Source: CAZUCU01 sp964618845
Lineage (GTDB): Bacteria > Patescibacteriota > Minisyncoccia > Phycocordibacterales > JAACPR01
Length of the DNA stretch: 19,685 bases
Reading direction: 5' to 3'
Assembly (NCBI GenBank): GCA_964618845.1
Contig: CAZUCU010000010.1
Location: 1-19,685 of the forward strand
Shown: positions 5,786 to 13,636 of the stretch, piece by piece
Numbering within the stretch: position 1 is the first letter of the stretch
Layout: every line of letters starts with the position of its first letter
Notes under the pieces: model-generated
The model's input: only the letters and a program-made list of their open reading frames with translations
Databases searched by the model: none
Told to the model about the DNA's origin: nothing
Translations under genes and position numbers: made by a program

Positions 5786-7930
5786 TTATCCCCTTTTTTT
5801 CTTTATTTCTTCTGCAACATTTTGTGGCACGATTGCATAGTGATCAAATTCCATTGTCACTGTCCCCCTTCCTTCTGTCATAGAACGAAGTGATGTTGTA
5901 TAACCAAACATTTCAGAAAGTGGAACCTTCGCATCAATTCCCAAAATTCCATTACCTCGATCTTGTGTTCCTTCAATTTGCCCTCTCTTTGATGAAAGAT
6001 TTCCTGTAATATCACCAAGAAATTTATCTGGCACAACAACTTCCACTTTCATAATGGGTTCAAGCAAAACTGGTTTCGCTTTTTGTGCCGCTTCTGTAAA
6101 GGCATACGCAGATGCAAGTTTGAATGCAATTTCAGATGAGTCTACGTCGTGATAAGAACCATCAAAAAGCTCCACAGAAATATCTACCAACTTATAACCA
6201 GCAACAATACCCCTATCCATTGATTCCTTAAATCCTTTGACACAAGCTGGGATATATTCAGATGGAATAACCCCCCCTCTAATTGAATCAATGAACTCAA
6301 AGTGATCTTCTCTTTTTACATTCTTTGAGATTTTTGCTTTAGGATCAATTTTTTCAAGAGGTTTAATCCTGATTTTAACATGACCATATTGTCCCCTACC
6401 TCCTGATTGTTTTATATATTTGTTTTCTGCTTCTGCGGGTGCTGTAATAGTTTCCCTATAAGCCACTTGTGGATTACCAACATTAGCCTCAACACTAAAC
6501 TCTCTTTTCATTCTCTCTACTAGAATTTCCAAATGAAGTTCACCCATACCGGATATTATTGTTTCCATTGTTTCATTATCGGTTTTAATTTTGAAAGTTG
6601 GATCCTCATCCGAAAGTCTTTTAAGTGCAAGCCCCATTTTTTCTTGGTCAGCTTTTGTCTTTGGTTCAATTCGAAGCGATATAACTGGTTCTGGAACTTC
6701 TATTGCATCCAATGTAATCGGTGCTTTTTCATCACAAAAAGTATGAGATGTCTTTGCATTTTTAAGTCCCACTGCAGCCGCAATTTCTCCAGCAAAAACT
6801 TTTTTAACTTCTTCTCTTTTGTCCGCTTGAAGTCGAACAATTCTACCAAGTCTTTCTTTCTCTTCGGTTGTCGAATTGTAAATATATGAACCTGCTTCGA
6901 TTGTCCCTGAATAAACACGGAAAAATGTAAGTTGTCCTACAAATGGATCGGTCTGAAGTTTAAATGCAAGAGCAGCAAAAGGAGCATCATCACTTGCTTC
7001 TCTTGTAACTTCTCCTTTTGTATTTGGATCAATTCCTTTGACAGGAGGAATATCAAGAGGAGAAGGAAGATAATCAACAACAGCGTCCAAAATAAGTTGA
7101 ATACCTTTATTCTTAAGAGCTGACCCAGTAAAAACCAAGAAAACTTTGTTTGCTATTGTTCCTGTTCTCAAGGCTTTTTTAATACTGTCATTTGAAATCT
7201 CTTTTCCTTCCAGATAATTATTCATTATCTCATCATCAAACTCTGCTGCTTTTTCTATAATTTCACCTCGGTATTTTTCTGCATCTGCTTTTAATTCTTC
7301 CGGGATTTCTTTTTCTACAACCCCATTTCCCATTTCGCCTTCAAAATAATAAGCTTTCATCCTTATCAAATCCACTACTCCCTGATGATTACTCTCCAAA
7401 CCAATTGGTATTTGCATTCGAAGTGCATTTTTGTTTAGTCTGTTTAAAATTGATTGATAGGATCTTTCAAAAGAGGCGCCTGTTCTATCAAGTTTATTAA
7501 TAAAACAAATTCTTGGAACATTATATTTGTCAGCTTGTCGCCAAACAGTTTCTGATTGTGGCTCTACCCCAGCAACGCCATCAAAAACAACCACCCCGCC
7601 ATCCAAAACCCTAAGAGATCTTTGAACCTCAATAGTAAAATCAATGTGGCCGGGTGTATCAATGATGTTAAATCTGTGTTTGTAAGAATTGTCATCTCCC
7701 ATATATGTGGGATTCCAAAAACAAGTAATAGCAGCAGCAGTAATTGTAATACCGCGTTCTTTTTCTTGCTCCATCCAATCAGTCTGTGCTTCACCCTCAT
7801 GAACTTCACCTATTTTGTGTGAAATTCCGGTGTAATAAAGCACGCGCTCAGATGTTGTTGTCTTTCCAGCATCAATATGTGCAATGATTCCGAAGTTTCG
7901 TGTTTTTTCTAATGGATAATCTCGATTCAT
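5786..7930 (-). CDS. fusA: Elongation factor G
   Basis: EF-G is the GTPase that moves tRNAs and mRNA through the ribosome after each peptide bond and helps recycle ribosomes. The 714-aa sequence is full length and carries the GTPase motifs AHIDAGKTT (G1, residues 17-25), RGITI (G2, 59-63), DTPGH (G3, 91-95), NKLD (G4, 145-148) and GSALKNKG (G5). The rest matches domains II-V, including GMGELHLEILVERMKREF and the domain IV/V region QNVAEEIKKKRG at the end. It belongs to the str cluster but is separated from rpsG by two unknown genes. Inverted repeats lie on both sides (5658-5777 and 7945-8004). Confidence 0.98.
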   Translation of the reverse strand: MNRDYPLEKTRNFGIIAHIDAGKTTTSERVLYYTGISHKIGEVHEGEAQTDWMEQEKERGITITAAAITCFWNPTYMGDDNSYKHRFNIIDTPGHIDFTIEVQRSLRVLDGGVVVFDGVAGVEPQSETVWRQADKYNVPRICFINKLDRTGASFERSYQSILNRLNKNALRMQIPIGLESNHQGVVDLIRMKAYYFEGEMGNGVVEKEIPEELKADAEKYRGEIIEKAAEFDDEIMNNYLEGKEISNDSIKKALRTGTIANKVFLVFTGSALKNKGIQLILDAVVDYLPSPLDIPPVKGIDPNTKGEVTREASDDAPFAALAFKLQTDPFVGQLTFFRVYSGTIEAGSYIYNSTTEEKERLGRIVRLQADKREEVKKVFAGEIAAAVGLKNAKTSHTFCDEKAPITLDAIEVPEPVISLRIEPKTKADQEKMGLALKRLSDEDPTFKIKTDNETMETIISGMGELHLEILVERMKREFSVEANVGNPQVAYRETITAPAEAENKYIKQSGGRGQYGHVKIRIKPLEKIDPKAKISKNVKREDHFEFIDSIRGGVIPSEYIPACVKGFKESMDRGIVAGYKLVDISVELFDGSYHDVDSSEIAFKLASAYAFTEAAQKAKPVLLEPIMKVEVVVPDKFLGDITGNLSSKRGQIEGTQDRGNGILGIDAKVPLSEMFGYTTSLRSMTEGRGTVTMEFDHYAIVPQNVAEEIKKKRG

Positions 7931-7944
7931 AAAATAATTTAAGT

Positions 7945-8014
7945 GAACAGCGAGAAGTAAGAAGCGAGAAGAATTATTTATTTACTTTTCACTTCTCGCT
8001 GTTCTCTTCTCGCT
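7945..8014. repeat. GCGAGAAG-type inverted repeat upstream of fusA
   Basis: GAACAGCGAGAAGT (7945-7958) pairs perfectly with ACTTCTCGCTGTTC (7991-8004), and further imperfect pairing extends inward. The segment is built from AGCGAGAAG-like units. The 23 nt at 7949-7971, read on the other strand, match 22 of 23 bases at 18081-18103 inside the recJ coding sequence. Confidence 0.85.
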
Positions 8015-8078
8015 ATTAATAATAAAGCCCTTTTTAAGGTAATGGTATTTTACATTTTTTTATTTAATAAGCAAGAAA

Positions 8079-8107
8079 ATAAGCCGTTGAGAAATTCAAC
8101 GGCTTAT
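8079..8107 (-). terminator. Terminator overlapping the end of the 159-aa gene
   Basis: ATAAGCCGTTGA (8096-8107 read on the minus strand) pairs with TCAACGGCTTAT (8079-8090) around a 5-nt loop, and TTTTCTT follows. The first arm contains the TGA stop codon of the upstream gene. It would end that transcript before fusA. Confidence 0.7.
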
Positions 8108-8575
8108 ATCATCAAACTTTGATTTGTCACGAAAAGTTATCTGACAAGGCAACCGGTAGTCAAAGATTGAGGCTTTATTCTTCAAAAACTTTGTCCATTC
8201 TTCTTCGGGAATAAATACCTCAAAATATCTAAAGAGATCCGTTTTTGGATCTTCTGAAATTTCATTCAACTCGTATGAAACCATAAAACGAATATTTTTC
8301 TTCTTAATCTCTGATTTATCCAAAAAAGTAACACAAGGTTTTGCGTCTTTTCTTTCAGCTCTAATCAACAGAACAAAAATCGTATCAGATTTAATCGAAA
8401 TCTTAACAAAACTCCGATCAACAACAGAAAATTTAGAGATTTTGAGGTCATAACCAAAACCATTGGGTCCACCGAGTCTTTCTCCAGGTAAAACTAATCT
8501 TGGAATTTGAATTTTCTCTCCGAACGCAAAAATTGAAAAAAACAAAAAAAAGAACAAAACCAGTATTTTCTTCAT
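8096..8575 (-). CDS. Secreted protein of unknown function
   Basis: This 159-aa protein has a clear signal peptide (residues 1-19: MKK, a Phe-rich hydrophobic core, AFG before the mature start EKIQIP). The mature part is mixed alpha/beta, rich in Lys, Asp and Glu, with two cysteines (in KPCVTF and LPCQITF). I do not recognise a family. It has one of the few good Shine-Dalgarno sequences in the window, AGAGGTG (8581-8587), 5 nt before the ATG, so leadered translation does occur here. A terminator overlaps its 3' end, so it is probably its own transcript inside the str cluster. Confidence 0.7.
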   Translation of the reverse strand: MKKILVLFFFLFFSIFAFGEKIQIPRLVLPGERLGGPNGFGYDLKISKFSVVDRSFVKISIKSDTIFVLLIRAERKDAKPCVTFLDKSEIKKKNIRFMVSYELNEISEDPKTDLFRYFEVFIPEEEWTKFLKNKASIFDYRLPCQITFRDKSKFDDISR

Positions 8576-8580
8576 ATTGA

Positions 8581-8587
8581 CACCTCT
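8581..8587 (-). promoter_or_regulatory. Shine-Dalgarno sequence of the 159-aa gene
   Basis: AGAGGTG lies 5 nt before the ATG at 8575. It stands out because most other starts in the window have no recognisable ribosome binding site. Confidence 0.7.
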
Positions 8588-8678
8588 ATGTATACATTAT
8601 CTTTTATAGATCAAAAAATCAACCTTCCCTTAAAGAATATATTAAAATCGTAAATAGTTAATTTTTTATCCTTTATTG

Positions 8679-10523
8679 TTATCTTCCGTATGAAGAATTG
8701 TTCAACCTTAAGTTATAACTCCCTGTAGAACCCGGTACAGAATATTTTATTTCTATTTTTTCAGTACCTGGTATTGGTTGTTCTTGTTCTTTATTTTTTT
8801 CGATAAACTTTGTGCATTTAGTTGAATTTAAATCACCAAGATTTTTATCCCAACAATAAATATTTATAAACGCCCTTATTGTGTATTCTGTTAAATTTCT
8901 CAATCTTTCTAAAAGTGCACCCAATTCAAATTTAAGATTTTTGATTTGGGAACAGTCTTCAAGAAAACAATACAAATGGTATTCAACGTTATAACCCCCT
9001 TTAATTTTTATTTTCTTTATTTCTTCTGTTGCAGAGGTTTGTGTATTTAAATTTTCTCCTATAGGAAATTCTGAACCAAAAGTTATATTAATTTTTGATT
9101 TATCATTTTCACCACATGTCATATATACAATTCTTTCAAAACAACCACCATTGGGATAACTCTTTCTTAAGATATCAACATTTTCACTTTCGATATCATC
9201 ATTTTTGCCCGATAAGGCCTTTGCCGTAAGCTCCGACAATTTTTTTGTTTTGTTTAATTCATCCATTACGTTCTCGAATTCCTCAGAATTATAAGATTCA
9301 AGTTTCGATCTTTCAGAACAAGCCAATTGAGAGCGGTCAGCACTTTCTGGTTCTTCCGGTGGGGATGATTCTTCTGATGAAAATTCTGGATCAGATGGTG
9401 GTAAGGAGGCTGCACAATACATTACTTCATCTATCTCACATTCATTTTCCTGACATTCATAAGAAGTTGGTTCAGCTGTACTCAATTCAAATTTTTGCAT
9501 AGTATCACCCAAAGAATCAAAGTCCATCGAAGAGCTTAAAGAACTTATAAATTTGCTTATATCTGACAAAAAATTAATTGTAATCTCATTCCTATTAATT
9601 TGTTCTTCTATAGAATAACTAACTTTTCTTTCTGCCGGTGGAATATTAAGAAAATTTTTGACTACCCTTGTTTGATATATCTGCGCAGTTGTTTGATAAC
9701 TAAAAATGCCTGATGGATCACTCATAAGAAACAAAAATAAATGTGGGTTATTTAAAACAACGTAAGAGGTATTTGAAACATAATTAGCATAAACAGAACC
9801 TCTTTGTTTTATCCAATTAAATACATTTTTGTTTAAAAAAAGATTTTCGTCTATATTTTCATCAAAATTGTTGTTGTCTAAAGCTTCTGCCAAAGAATTT
9901 TGAACAGAAAGATTAATAAAATAAAAAATATCAGATACGGTATTTGAATCGTCTACATTTTGTTTAAAAGCATTAACAAGAGATGATCTTGTGATAGCAG
10001 CCATATCAATTTGAGTACTAGTTGCATTTGAATTTGAAAACCGTTTTATACAAAGGTCATCATATTGAAATTTAATTCTGTGATACTCTGTTAGATAAGT
10101 AGAGTAAGTTAAAAATAAGTTGGAAATAGAGTCAAGTTTTCTCTTACAAGAAGGGGTATTTTCATTTGCTAAACAATCCATTATTCCCGGCTGTTGAAAT
10201 TCTTTTAAAAGAAGACTGATATTATCCTTTAAAATTTCAAGAGTGTCAGATATTTCAGACAAAGACTGACTGTAATTATTAAAATTACAAACACCATCGC
10301 TATTGTTATTCGCAAAAGCAACTCTAAGAGAAGATCCAGATATATTAGATTGAAGATAAAAAACATAACCTGTCTGTCTATAACCAAACAAAACAGTTAA
10401 AGCTTTATTTGAAATTTTATTGAAATGATCATTAAAAATAATAGAATAGGAAAGAAACAAAAACAAAACAATTAATAATGAAAAGTGCTTCCTTAAAAAA
10501 GATATTACATTTTCTTTGTTCAT
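8679..10523 (-). CDS. Large membrane-anchored extracytoplasmic protein, unknown
   Basis: I do not recognise this 614-aa protein. A basic N-terminus and one hydrophobic helix (about residues 14-31, HFSLLIVLFLFLSYSIIF) suggest an uncleaved anchor with the rest outside the cell. The body is rich in Asn and Ser and has about 16 cysteines, many in short-spaced pairs such as CQENEC, which suggests disulfides. A Pro/Ser/Glu-rich linker (about 371-392) separates a helical N-terminal half from a smaller C-terminal part. It lies between rpsG and fusA, an unusual place for a surface protein. TAAAAT preceded by TGG lies 6 nt before the ATG, so it likely has its own leaderless transcript. Its size and anchor would suit a surface or pilus-associated role, but this is speculation. 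Confidence 0.7.
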   Translation of the reverse strand: MNKENVISFLRKHFSLLIVLFLFLSYSIIFNDHFNKISNKALTVLFGYRQTGYVFYLQSNISGSSLRVAFANNNSDGVCNFNNYSQSLSEISDTLEILKDNISLLLKEFQQPGIMDCLANENTPSCKRKLDSISNLFLTYSTYLTEYHRIKFQYDDLCIKRFSNSNATSTQIDMAAITRSSLVNAFKQNVDDSNTVSDIFYFINLSVQNSLAEALDNNNFDENIDENLFLNKNVFNWIKQRGSVYANYVSNTSYVVLNNPHLFLFLMSDPSGIFSYQTTAQIYQTRVVKNFLNIPPAERKVSYSIEEQINRNEITINFLSDISKFISSLSSSMDFDSLGDTMQKFELSTAEPTSYECQENECEIDEVMYCAASLPPSDPEFSSEESSPPEEPESADRSQLACSERSKLESYNSEEFENVMDELNKTKKLSELTAKALSGKNDDIESENVDILRKSYPNGGCFERIVYMTCGENDKSKINITFGSEFPIGENLNTQTSATEEIKKIKIKGGYNVEYHLYCFLEDCSQIKNLKFELGALLERLRNLTEYTIRAFINIYCWDKNLGDLNSTKCTKFIEKNKEQEQPIPGTEKIEIKYSVPGSTGSYNLRLNNSSYGR

Positions 10524-10529
10524 ACCTTT

Positions 10530-10559
10530 ATTTTACCACATTAAAGAAACTTCGAACAA
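10530..10559 (-). promoter_or_regulatory. Putative promoter of the 614-aa gene (leaderless)
   Basis: TTGTTC (10554-10559), an 18-bp spacer ending in TGG, and TAAAAT (10530-10535) are followed after 6 nt by the ATG at 10523. The expected transcription start is the A of that ATG. Confidence 0.45.
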
Positions 10560-10571
10560 AAAAATTCAAAA

Positions 10572-11042
10572 CTACCACGCAAAGTGAGCAAAAGCTTTAT
10601 TTGCCTCGGCCATTCGATGAGTATCTTCTCTTTTTTTAACTGCTGTACCTTCATTTTTGCTTGCCAAAATAATTTCGCTTGCAAGTTTTTTTGCCATTGG
10701 TTTGCCTTTTACACCATTTGCAGCTCCCTTAATCCAAGTCATAGCCAAAAACTGTCTTCTCTCAGGTCGAACTTCTATTGGCACTTGGTAGTTAGCACCT
10801 CCAACCCGTCTTGATCTAACCTCCATAGATGGAGCCGCATTTTTAAGTGCCATATCAAAAATTTCAATAGGATTTTCCACTTGTGCCTCCTTTTTTATTA
10901 TCTCAAAAGCATTATAAACCACCTTTCTGGCAGTTTCTTTCTTACCTCTTTCCATTATATGATTAATAAACTTCTCAACTTTTTCTGAGTTGTAAAGCAC
11001 ATCACCTTTTACTTTATTTCTATTTTTTACTGGTCTTCTCAT
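10572..11042 (-). CDS. rpsG: Ribosomal protein uS7
   Basis: S7 nucleates assembly of the 30S head and contacts the E-site tRNA. The 156-aa protein is full length and matches the family throughout, with MRRPVKNRNKVKGD at the start, VEVRSRRVGGANYQVPIEVR at about residues 74-93, and the ending DTHRMAEANKAFAHFAW. It follows rpsL in the conserved str order, although a 100-N gap separates the two. The gap begins 8 bases upstream of its ATG, so the upstream signals cannot be seen. Confidence 0.98.
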   Translation of the reverse strand: MRRPVKNRNKVKGDVLYNSEKVEKFINHIMERGKKETARKVVYNAFEIIKKEAQVENPIEIFDMALKNAAPSMEVRSRRVGGANYQVPIEVRPERRQFLAMTWIKGAANGVKGKPMAKKLASEIILASKNEGTAVKKREDTHRMAEANKAFAHFAW

Positions 11043-11050
11043 ATTATTTT

Positions 11051-11150
11051 NNNNNNNNNNNNNNNNNNNNNNNNNNNNNNNNNNNNNNNNNNNNNNNNNN
11101 NNNNNNNNNNNNNNNNNNNNNNNNNNNNNNNNNNNNNNNNNNNNNNNNNN
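11051..11150. other. Scaffold gap (100 N) between rpsG and rpsL
   Basis: Exactly 100 undetermined bases, the usual placeholder length, so the true distance between rpsL and rpsG is unknown and a small gene could be hidden here. Confidence 0.99.
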
Positions 11151-11159
11151 GCTTTTCGC

Positions 11160-11570
11160 TTATTTCTTAGCTCTTTTAGCACCATATTTAGATCTTCCCT
11201 TCATTCTTTTTTGAACCCCTTCTGAGTCAAGAACACCTCGAATCACTGTATATCTAATATTAACATCCTTTACTCGACCTCCTCGAAGTAATACTACCGA
11301 GTGTTCTTGCAAATTATGTCCCATTCCTGGAATATAAGCAGTCACTTCTTGGCCATTTGTAAGTCGAACTCTGGCAATTTTTCTAACTGCTGAATTTGGT
11401 TTTCTTGGAGTTGTGGTTGTAACTTTCATACATACCCCTCTTTTAAAAGGTGAGTTATAAAAAGTTGGTCGATTTTTTTGTGTGTTAAAACCTCGAGTCA
11501 AAGCAATCGCCTTGGATTTTCTCCCTGTTTTACTTCTTTTTCTTTTTACCAATTGATTTACCGTTGGCAT
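11160..11570 (-). CDS. rpsL: Ribosomal protein uS12
   Basis: S12 lies at the decoding centre and controls translational accuracy. I chose the ATG at 11570 because MPTVNQLVKR matches the universal start; an upstream in-frame start would add 17 unrelated residues. The 136-aa protein is the long form with an insertion after residue 20. Two known accuracy/streptomycin sites differ from most bacteria: TTTTPRKPNSA has Arg56 where E. coli has Lys43, and the loop after RGGRVKD reads VNIRY where E. coli has LPGVRY, one residue shorter and without Pro91. Lys101, matching E. coli Lys88, is kept. A TTGACA at 11616-11621 may belong to the str-operon promoter. Confidence 0.97.
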   Translation of the reverse strand: MPTVNQLVKRKRSKTGRKSKAIALTRGFNTQKNRPTFYNSPFKRGVCMKVTTTTPRKPNSAVRKIARVRLTNGQEVTAYIPGMGHNLQEHSVVLLRGGRVKDVNIRYTVIRGVLDSEGVQKRMKGRSKYGAKRAKK

Positions 11571-11585
11571 AATGAAAATTACTTT

Positions 11586-11621
11586 ATTATATATAAACCA
11601 AAAATGCAAGAGCCTTGTCAA
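11586..11621 (-). promoter_or_regulatory. Possible str-operon promoter
   Basis: A perfect TTGACA (11616-11621) lies upstream of an A/T tract holding TTTATA (18-bp spacing) and a perfect TATAAT (11586-11591, 24-bp spacing). The -10 assignment is ambiguous, but the -35 is consensus and the site lies just before rpsL. Confidence 0.4.
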
Positions 11622-11643
11622 TATAATTATTTATTAATATAAA

Positions 11644-11916
11644 TTAATTTTCTTGTAATAATTTTTTTAATTCTATTTCATCAACACATGTTTCCCCAAT
11701 ACAAATTTGATCTTTACCAGTAAGTTTAAATTCAACAAAAGTGGTAACATTGGCGACCATTTTATCAAACTGATTATCAATTATATCAAAATTATTATAT
11801 AAATTATTAACAAAAGACAAAGAGAAATCCTTGGAAGATTTCTTTATTTCATTAATTCCTTTTTCAAAAGATTCCGAAACATCAAAACTTAGATTCCTAA
11901 AATTAAACAAAACCAA
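11644..11916 (-). CDS. C-terminal fragment or frameshifted tail, CIGETCVDE motif
   Basis: This 90-codon frame has no ATG; the first usable start is a TTG at 11916. The same frame stays open upstream to at least 11967, overlapping the end of the previous gene. The product is helical and amphipathic and ends with DQICIGETCVDEIELKKLL, a C-x4-C tail of a kind I have seen at the end of extracellular proteins in related bacteria (from memory, not a search). I think it is the continuation of the upstream gene, reached by a -1 shift at the A9 run (11959-11967), or made separate by a sequence error there. If it is an independent gene, its start is unusual. Confidence 0.5.
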   Translation of the reverse strand: MVLFNFRNLSFDVSESFEKGINEIKKSSKDFSLSFVNNLYNNFDIIDNQFDKMVANVTTFVEFKLTGKDQICIGETCVDEIELKKLLQEN

Positions 11917-11942
11917 ATATTTCTTAAAATTCCGGTTGTAAT

Positions 11943-12425
11943 TTATGCATTTTTCAAGTTTTTTTTTAGGGAATCGATTACGATCTCTTTGCCACCTGAT
12001 ACACTATAAAAATATTTTTCAAGTTTTTTGTCTATATTTTCAAGACCAAAGATAGATTGATATGAATTTTGTATTTCAGAGAAACCTCTATAAGTAAATT
12101 CCCCTAAAAGTTCATATAAAATAAGCACCCCTTGCCCCATATCATCAAGTTGTCCCAAAGATTCGTAAATAACTTGACCATAAAAAAAGCACAGGCTAAT
12201 GGTATTATTGCTTATAATATTTACCACATCATAGGTTTTAACAAAAAAATTCTCTGCTGTTATGTAATTTATTTTATTAAAATTTTGAACAAGAAAAAAA
12301 ACAATAATTAAAACAAAAAAACCAAAGATCCTTTTCAAAAAATCTTTATTTTTTTGTCTTTCTTCTAAAAATTCAGAATTTTTAGAAGAAGATCTTTTCC
12401 GAGAGGTTGTTTTTTGCTTTTTCAC
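11943..12425 (-). CDS. Single-pass membrane protein, unknown; possible frameshift gene
   Basis: The product is about 160 aa from the GTG at 12425. I prefer this over a TTG at 12443 because a TAGAAT preceded by TGT lies between them, 8 nt before the GTG. A basic Lys/Arg/Ser-rich N-terminus precedes one membrane helix (about 34-50, FGFFVLIIVFFLVQNF), and the rest is probably outside the cell. The reading frame ends CTA-AAA-AAA-AAC-TTG-AAA-AAT-GCA-TAA. The A-AAA-AAC there is a classic -1 slippery heptamer, and the -1 frame runs without a stop into the 90-codon frame at 11644-11916. A fusion would be about 265 aa. I do not recognise the family. Confidence 0.6.
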   Translation of the reverse strand: MKKQKTTSRKRSSSKNSEFLEERQKNKDFLKRIFGFFVLIIVFFLVQNFNKINYITAENFFVKTYDVVNIISNNTISLCFFYGQVIYESLGQLDDMGQGVLILYELLGEFTYRGFSEIQNSYQSIFGLENIDKKLEKYFYSVSGGKEIVIDSLKKNLKNA

Positions 12426-12500
12426 TATTATAAATTCTAACAAATTATTTCATTTTATTAAAACCCTTTTTCAACTTTTATTTACAAAATCTTTAAAGAA

Positions 12501-12944
12501 TCACAAAATATTCATTCCGGTCGCTAATGAAATCATTCTTAAAACAAGACTAAAGAAGGGGGTCCATAAAAGGAAAATAAAAGCAAGAATAAAAAACAAA
12601 CCCCAAGATTGCATTAACATCAATATCTTTGAATAATATTTAAAAGGTAATAAATTTAAAAGTATTTTTGATCCATCCAAAGGTGGCACAGGAACCAAAT
12701 TAAAAAAAGCTAAAACAAAATTAATTATAATTATTACCAACATCAAAGAGAGGGCTGTACTGGAAATATTTAGCAATGGAGANNNNNNNNNNNNNNNNNN
12801 NNNNNNNNNNNNNNNNNNNNNNNNNNNNNNNNNNNNNNNNNNNNNNNNNNNNNNNNNNNNNNNNNNNNNNNNNNNNNNNNNNTCATGAATAACTACTGAA
12901 AAAATTAAAACAATTATTGAAAATATTTTTATTTCACCTACCAT
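12501..12944 (-). CDS. M50B site-2 protease family metalloprotease (gap inside)
   Basis: These intramembrane zinc proteases cut transmembrane helices of signalling or sigma-regulator proteins. Two family landmarks are visible: FSVVIH followed by a codon GAN (Glu or Asp), the start of the HExxH zinc motif, and FNLVPVPPLDGSKIL near the C-terminus, the NxxPxxxLDG motif that supplies the third ligand. The 100-N gap (12783-12882) removes the region between them, so length and the second His cannot be checked. I chose the ATG at 12944 because the hydrophobic first helix begins directly after it; an upstream in-frame start would add 14 residues. The compact form resembles the YwhC/Rip2-like subgroup without a PDZ domain. 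Its substrate is unknown. Confidence 0.85.
   Translation of the reverse strand: MVGEIKIFSIIVLIFSVVIHXXXXXXXXXXXXXXXXXXXXXXXXXXXXXXXXXXSPLLNISSTALSLMLVIIIINFVLAFFNLVPVPPLDGSKILLNLLPFKYYSKILMLMQSWGLFFILAFIFLLWTPFFSLVLRMISLATGMNIL
12783..12882. other. Scaffold gap (100 N) inside the M50 protease gene
   Basis: Exactly 100 N falls between the two catalytic motifs of the protease gene. The frame on both sides happens to fit a 100-base gap, but the true length is not known. Confidence 0.99.
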
Positions 12945-13074
12945 ATTTTTTAAAAAACGAAATTTGAAACACTGAATTCGAACCAAATTGTAAAACCAAA
13001 ATTCTAAACAAATAATAAGTTTCTAATTTCGTATAAGTTGCATTATAAAGTAAATATGATAACATGACCAGACC

Positions 13075-13317
13075 ATGAAACAATGTCCAATAACAAAAAG
13101 CAAATCATCAGTCGGAGGTGGATACTCAAACCGAACTCGTGCTACTCAATTCAACCCAACTGGGAAAAGAAGAAGACAAGTAAATATCCAAAAGAAAAAA
13201 ATATTTATCCCAGAATTAAATAAAGCTATAACAATTAAAGTTTCAACAAGAGGAATCAAAACTATTAACAAAAACGGTGCATATAAAACTTTGAAAAAAG
13301 CCGGATTGATTAAGTAA
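13075..13317 (+). CDS. rpmB: Ribosomal protein bL28
   Basis: L28 is a small 50S protein that binds near the L1 stalk and takes part in late 50S assembly. The 80-aa protein is full length: MKQCPITKSKSSVGGGYSNR carries the family start with C-x2-T, followed by TQFNPTGKRRRQVNIQKKK and STRGIKTINKNGAYKTLKKA. It is the only plus-strand gene in the window, diverging from the M50 protease gene and converging on the toxin gene. No Shine-Dalgarno sequence is visible, and no clear terminator lies in the 64 bp before the convergent toxin gene, so the two transcripts may overlap. Confidence 0.95.
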   Translation: MKQCPITKSKSSVGGGYSNRTRATQFNPTGKRRRQVNIQKKKIFIPELNKAITIKVSTRGIKTINKNGAYKTLKKAGLIK

Positions 13318-13381
13318 CAAAAAATAAGAAGCAATAGTGACCATGTTTTTCGTTATTCCATATTTAATCTTGGATCTGTAT

Positions 13382-13636
13382 TTATTTTTTATAAACATTT
13401 TTACGATGCCCAACTTTTAGAATTATAACCAACAATATCTGTTTTCTAATTTCATAAATAATTCTATAAGGCCAAATTTTTATTGAATATTTATCTTGTA
13501 ATTCACCATTTAACTTTTTACCAGAAAAAGGATTTTCAATTATTTTATTAAAGCCAGAATCAATTCTTTTTTTATCTTTTAAAGATAACTTATTTAAACT
13601 TTTTTGAGCGTTTATGGTAATAACAAGTCTATACAT
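13382..13636 (-). CDS. RelE/ParE superfamily toxin
   Basis: The 84-aa protein has the small RelE fold pattern: an opening strand MYRLVITINAQKSL, a helical hairpin (KLSLKDKKRIDSGFNKIIE), then ENPFSGKKLNGEL and the strands WPYRIIYEI, LLVIILKVGHRKNVYK. Toxins of this type usually cut mRNA on the ribosome, or poison gyrase in the ParE branch. The GHR-x2-VY ending fits the mRNA-cutting branch better. Its ATG overlaps the antitoxin stop by one base, so translation is probably coupled. The exact subfamily cannot be fixed from the sequence alone. Confidence 0.85.
   Translation of the reverse strand: MYRLVITINAQKSLNKLSLKDKKRIDSGFNKIIENPFSGKKLNGELQDKYSIKIWPYRIIYEIRKQILLVIILKVGHRKNVYKK

Noticed and set aside
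6533..6889. Plus-strand open frame of 118 codons opposite fusA
   Set aside because: It lies fully inside the highly conserved EF-G gene on the other strand and has a low-complexity Phe/Ser/Cys-rich product, as shadow frames do.
8096..8098. Recoding of TGA as Gly (code 25), as in Gracilibacteria
   Set aside because: TGA ends the 159-aa gene within a terminator hairpin and also ends recJ at its expected length, and conserved glycines use GGN codons.
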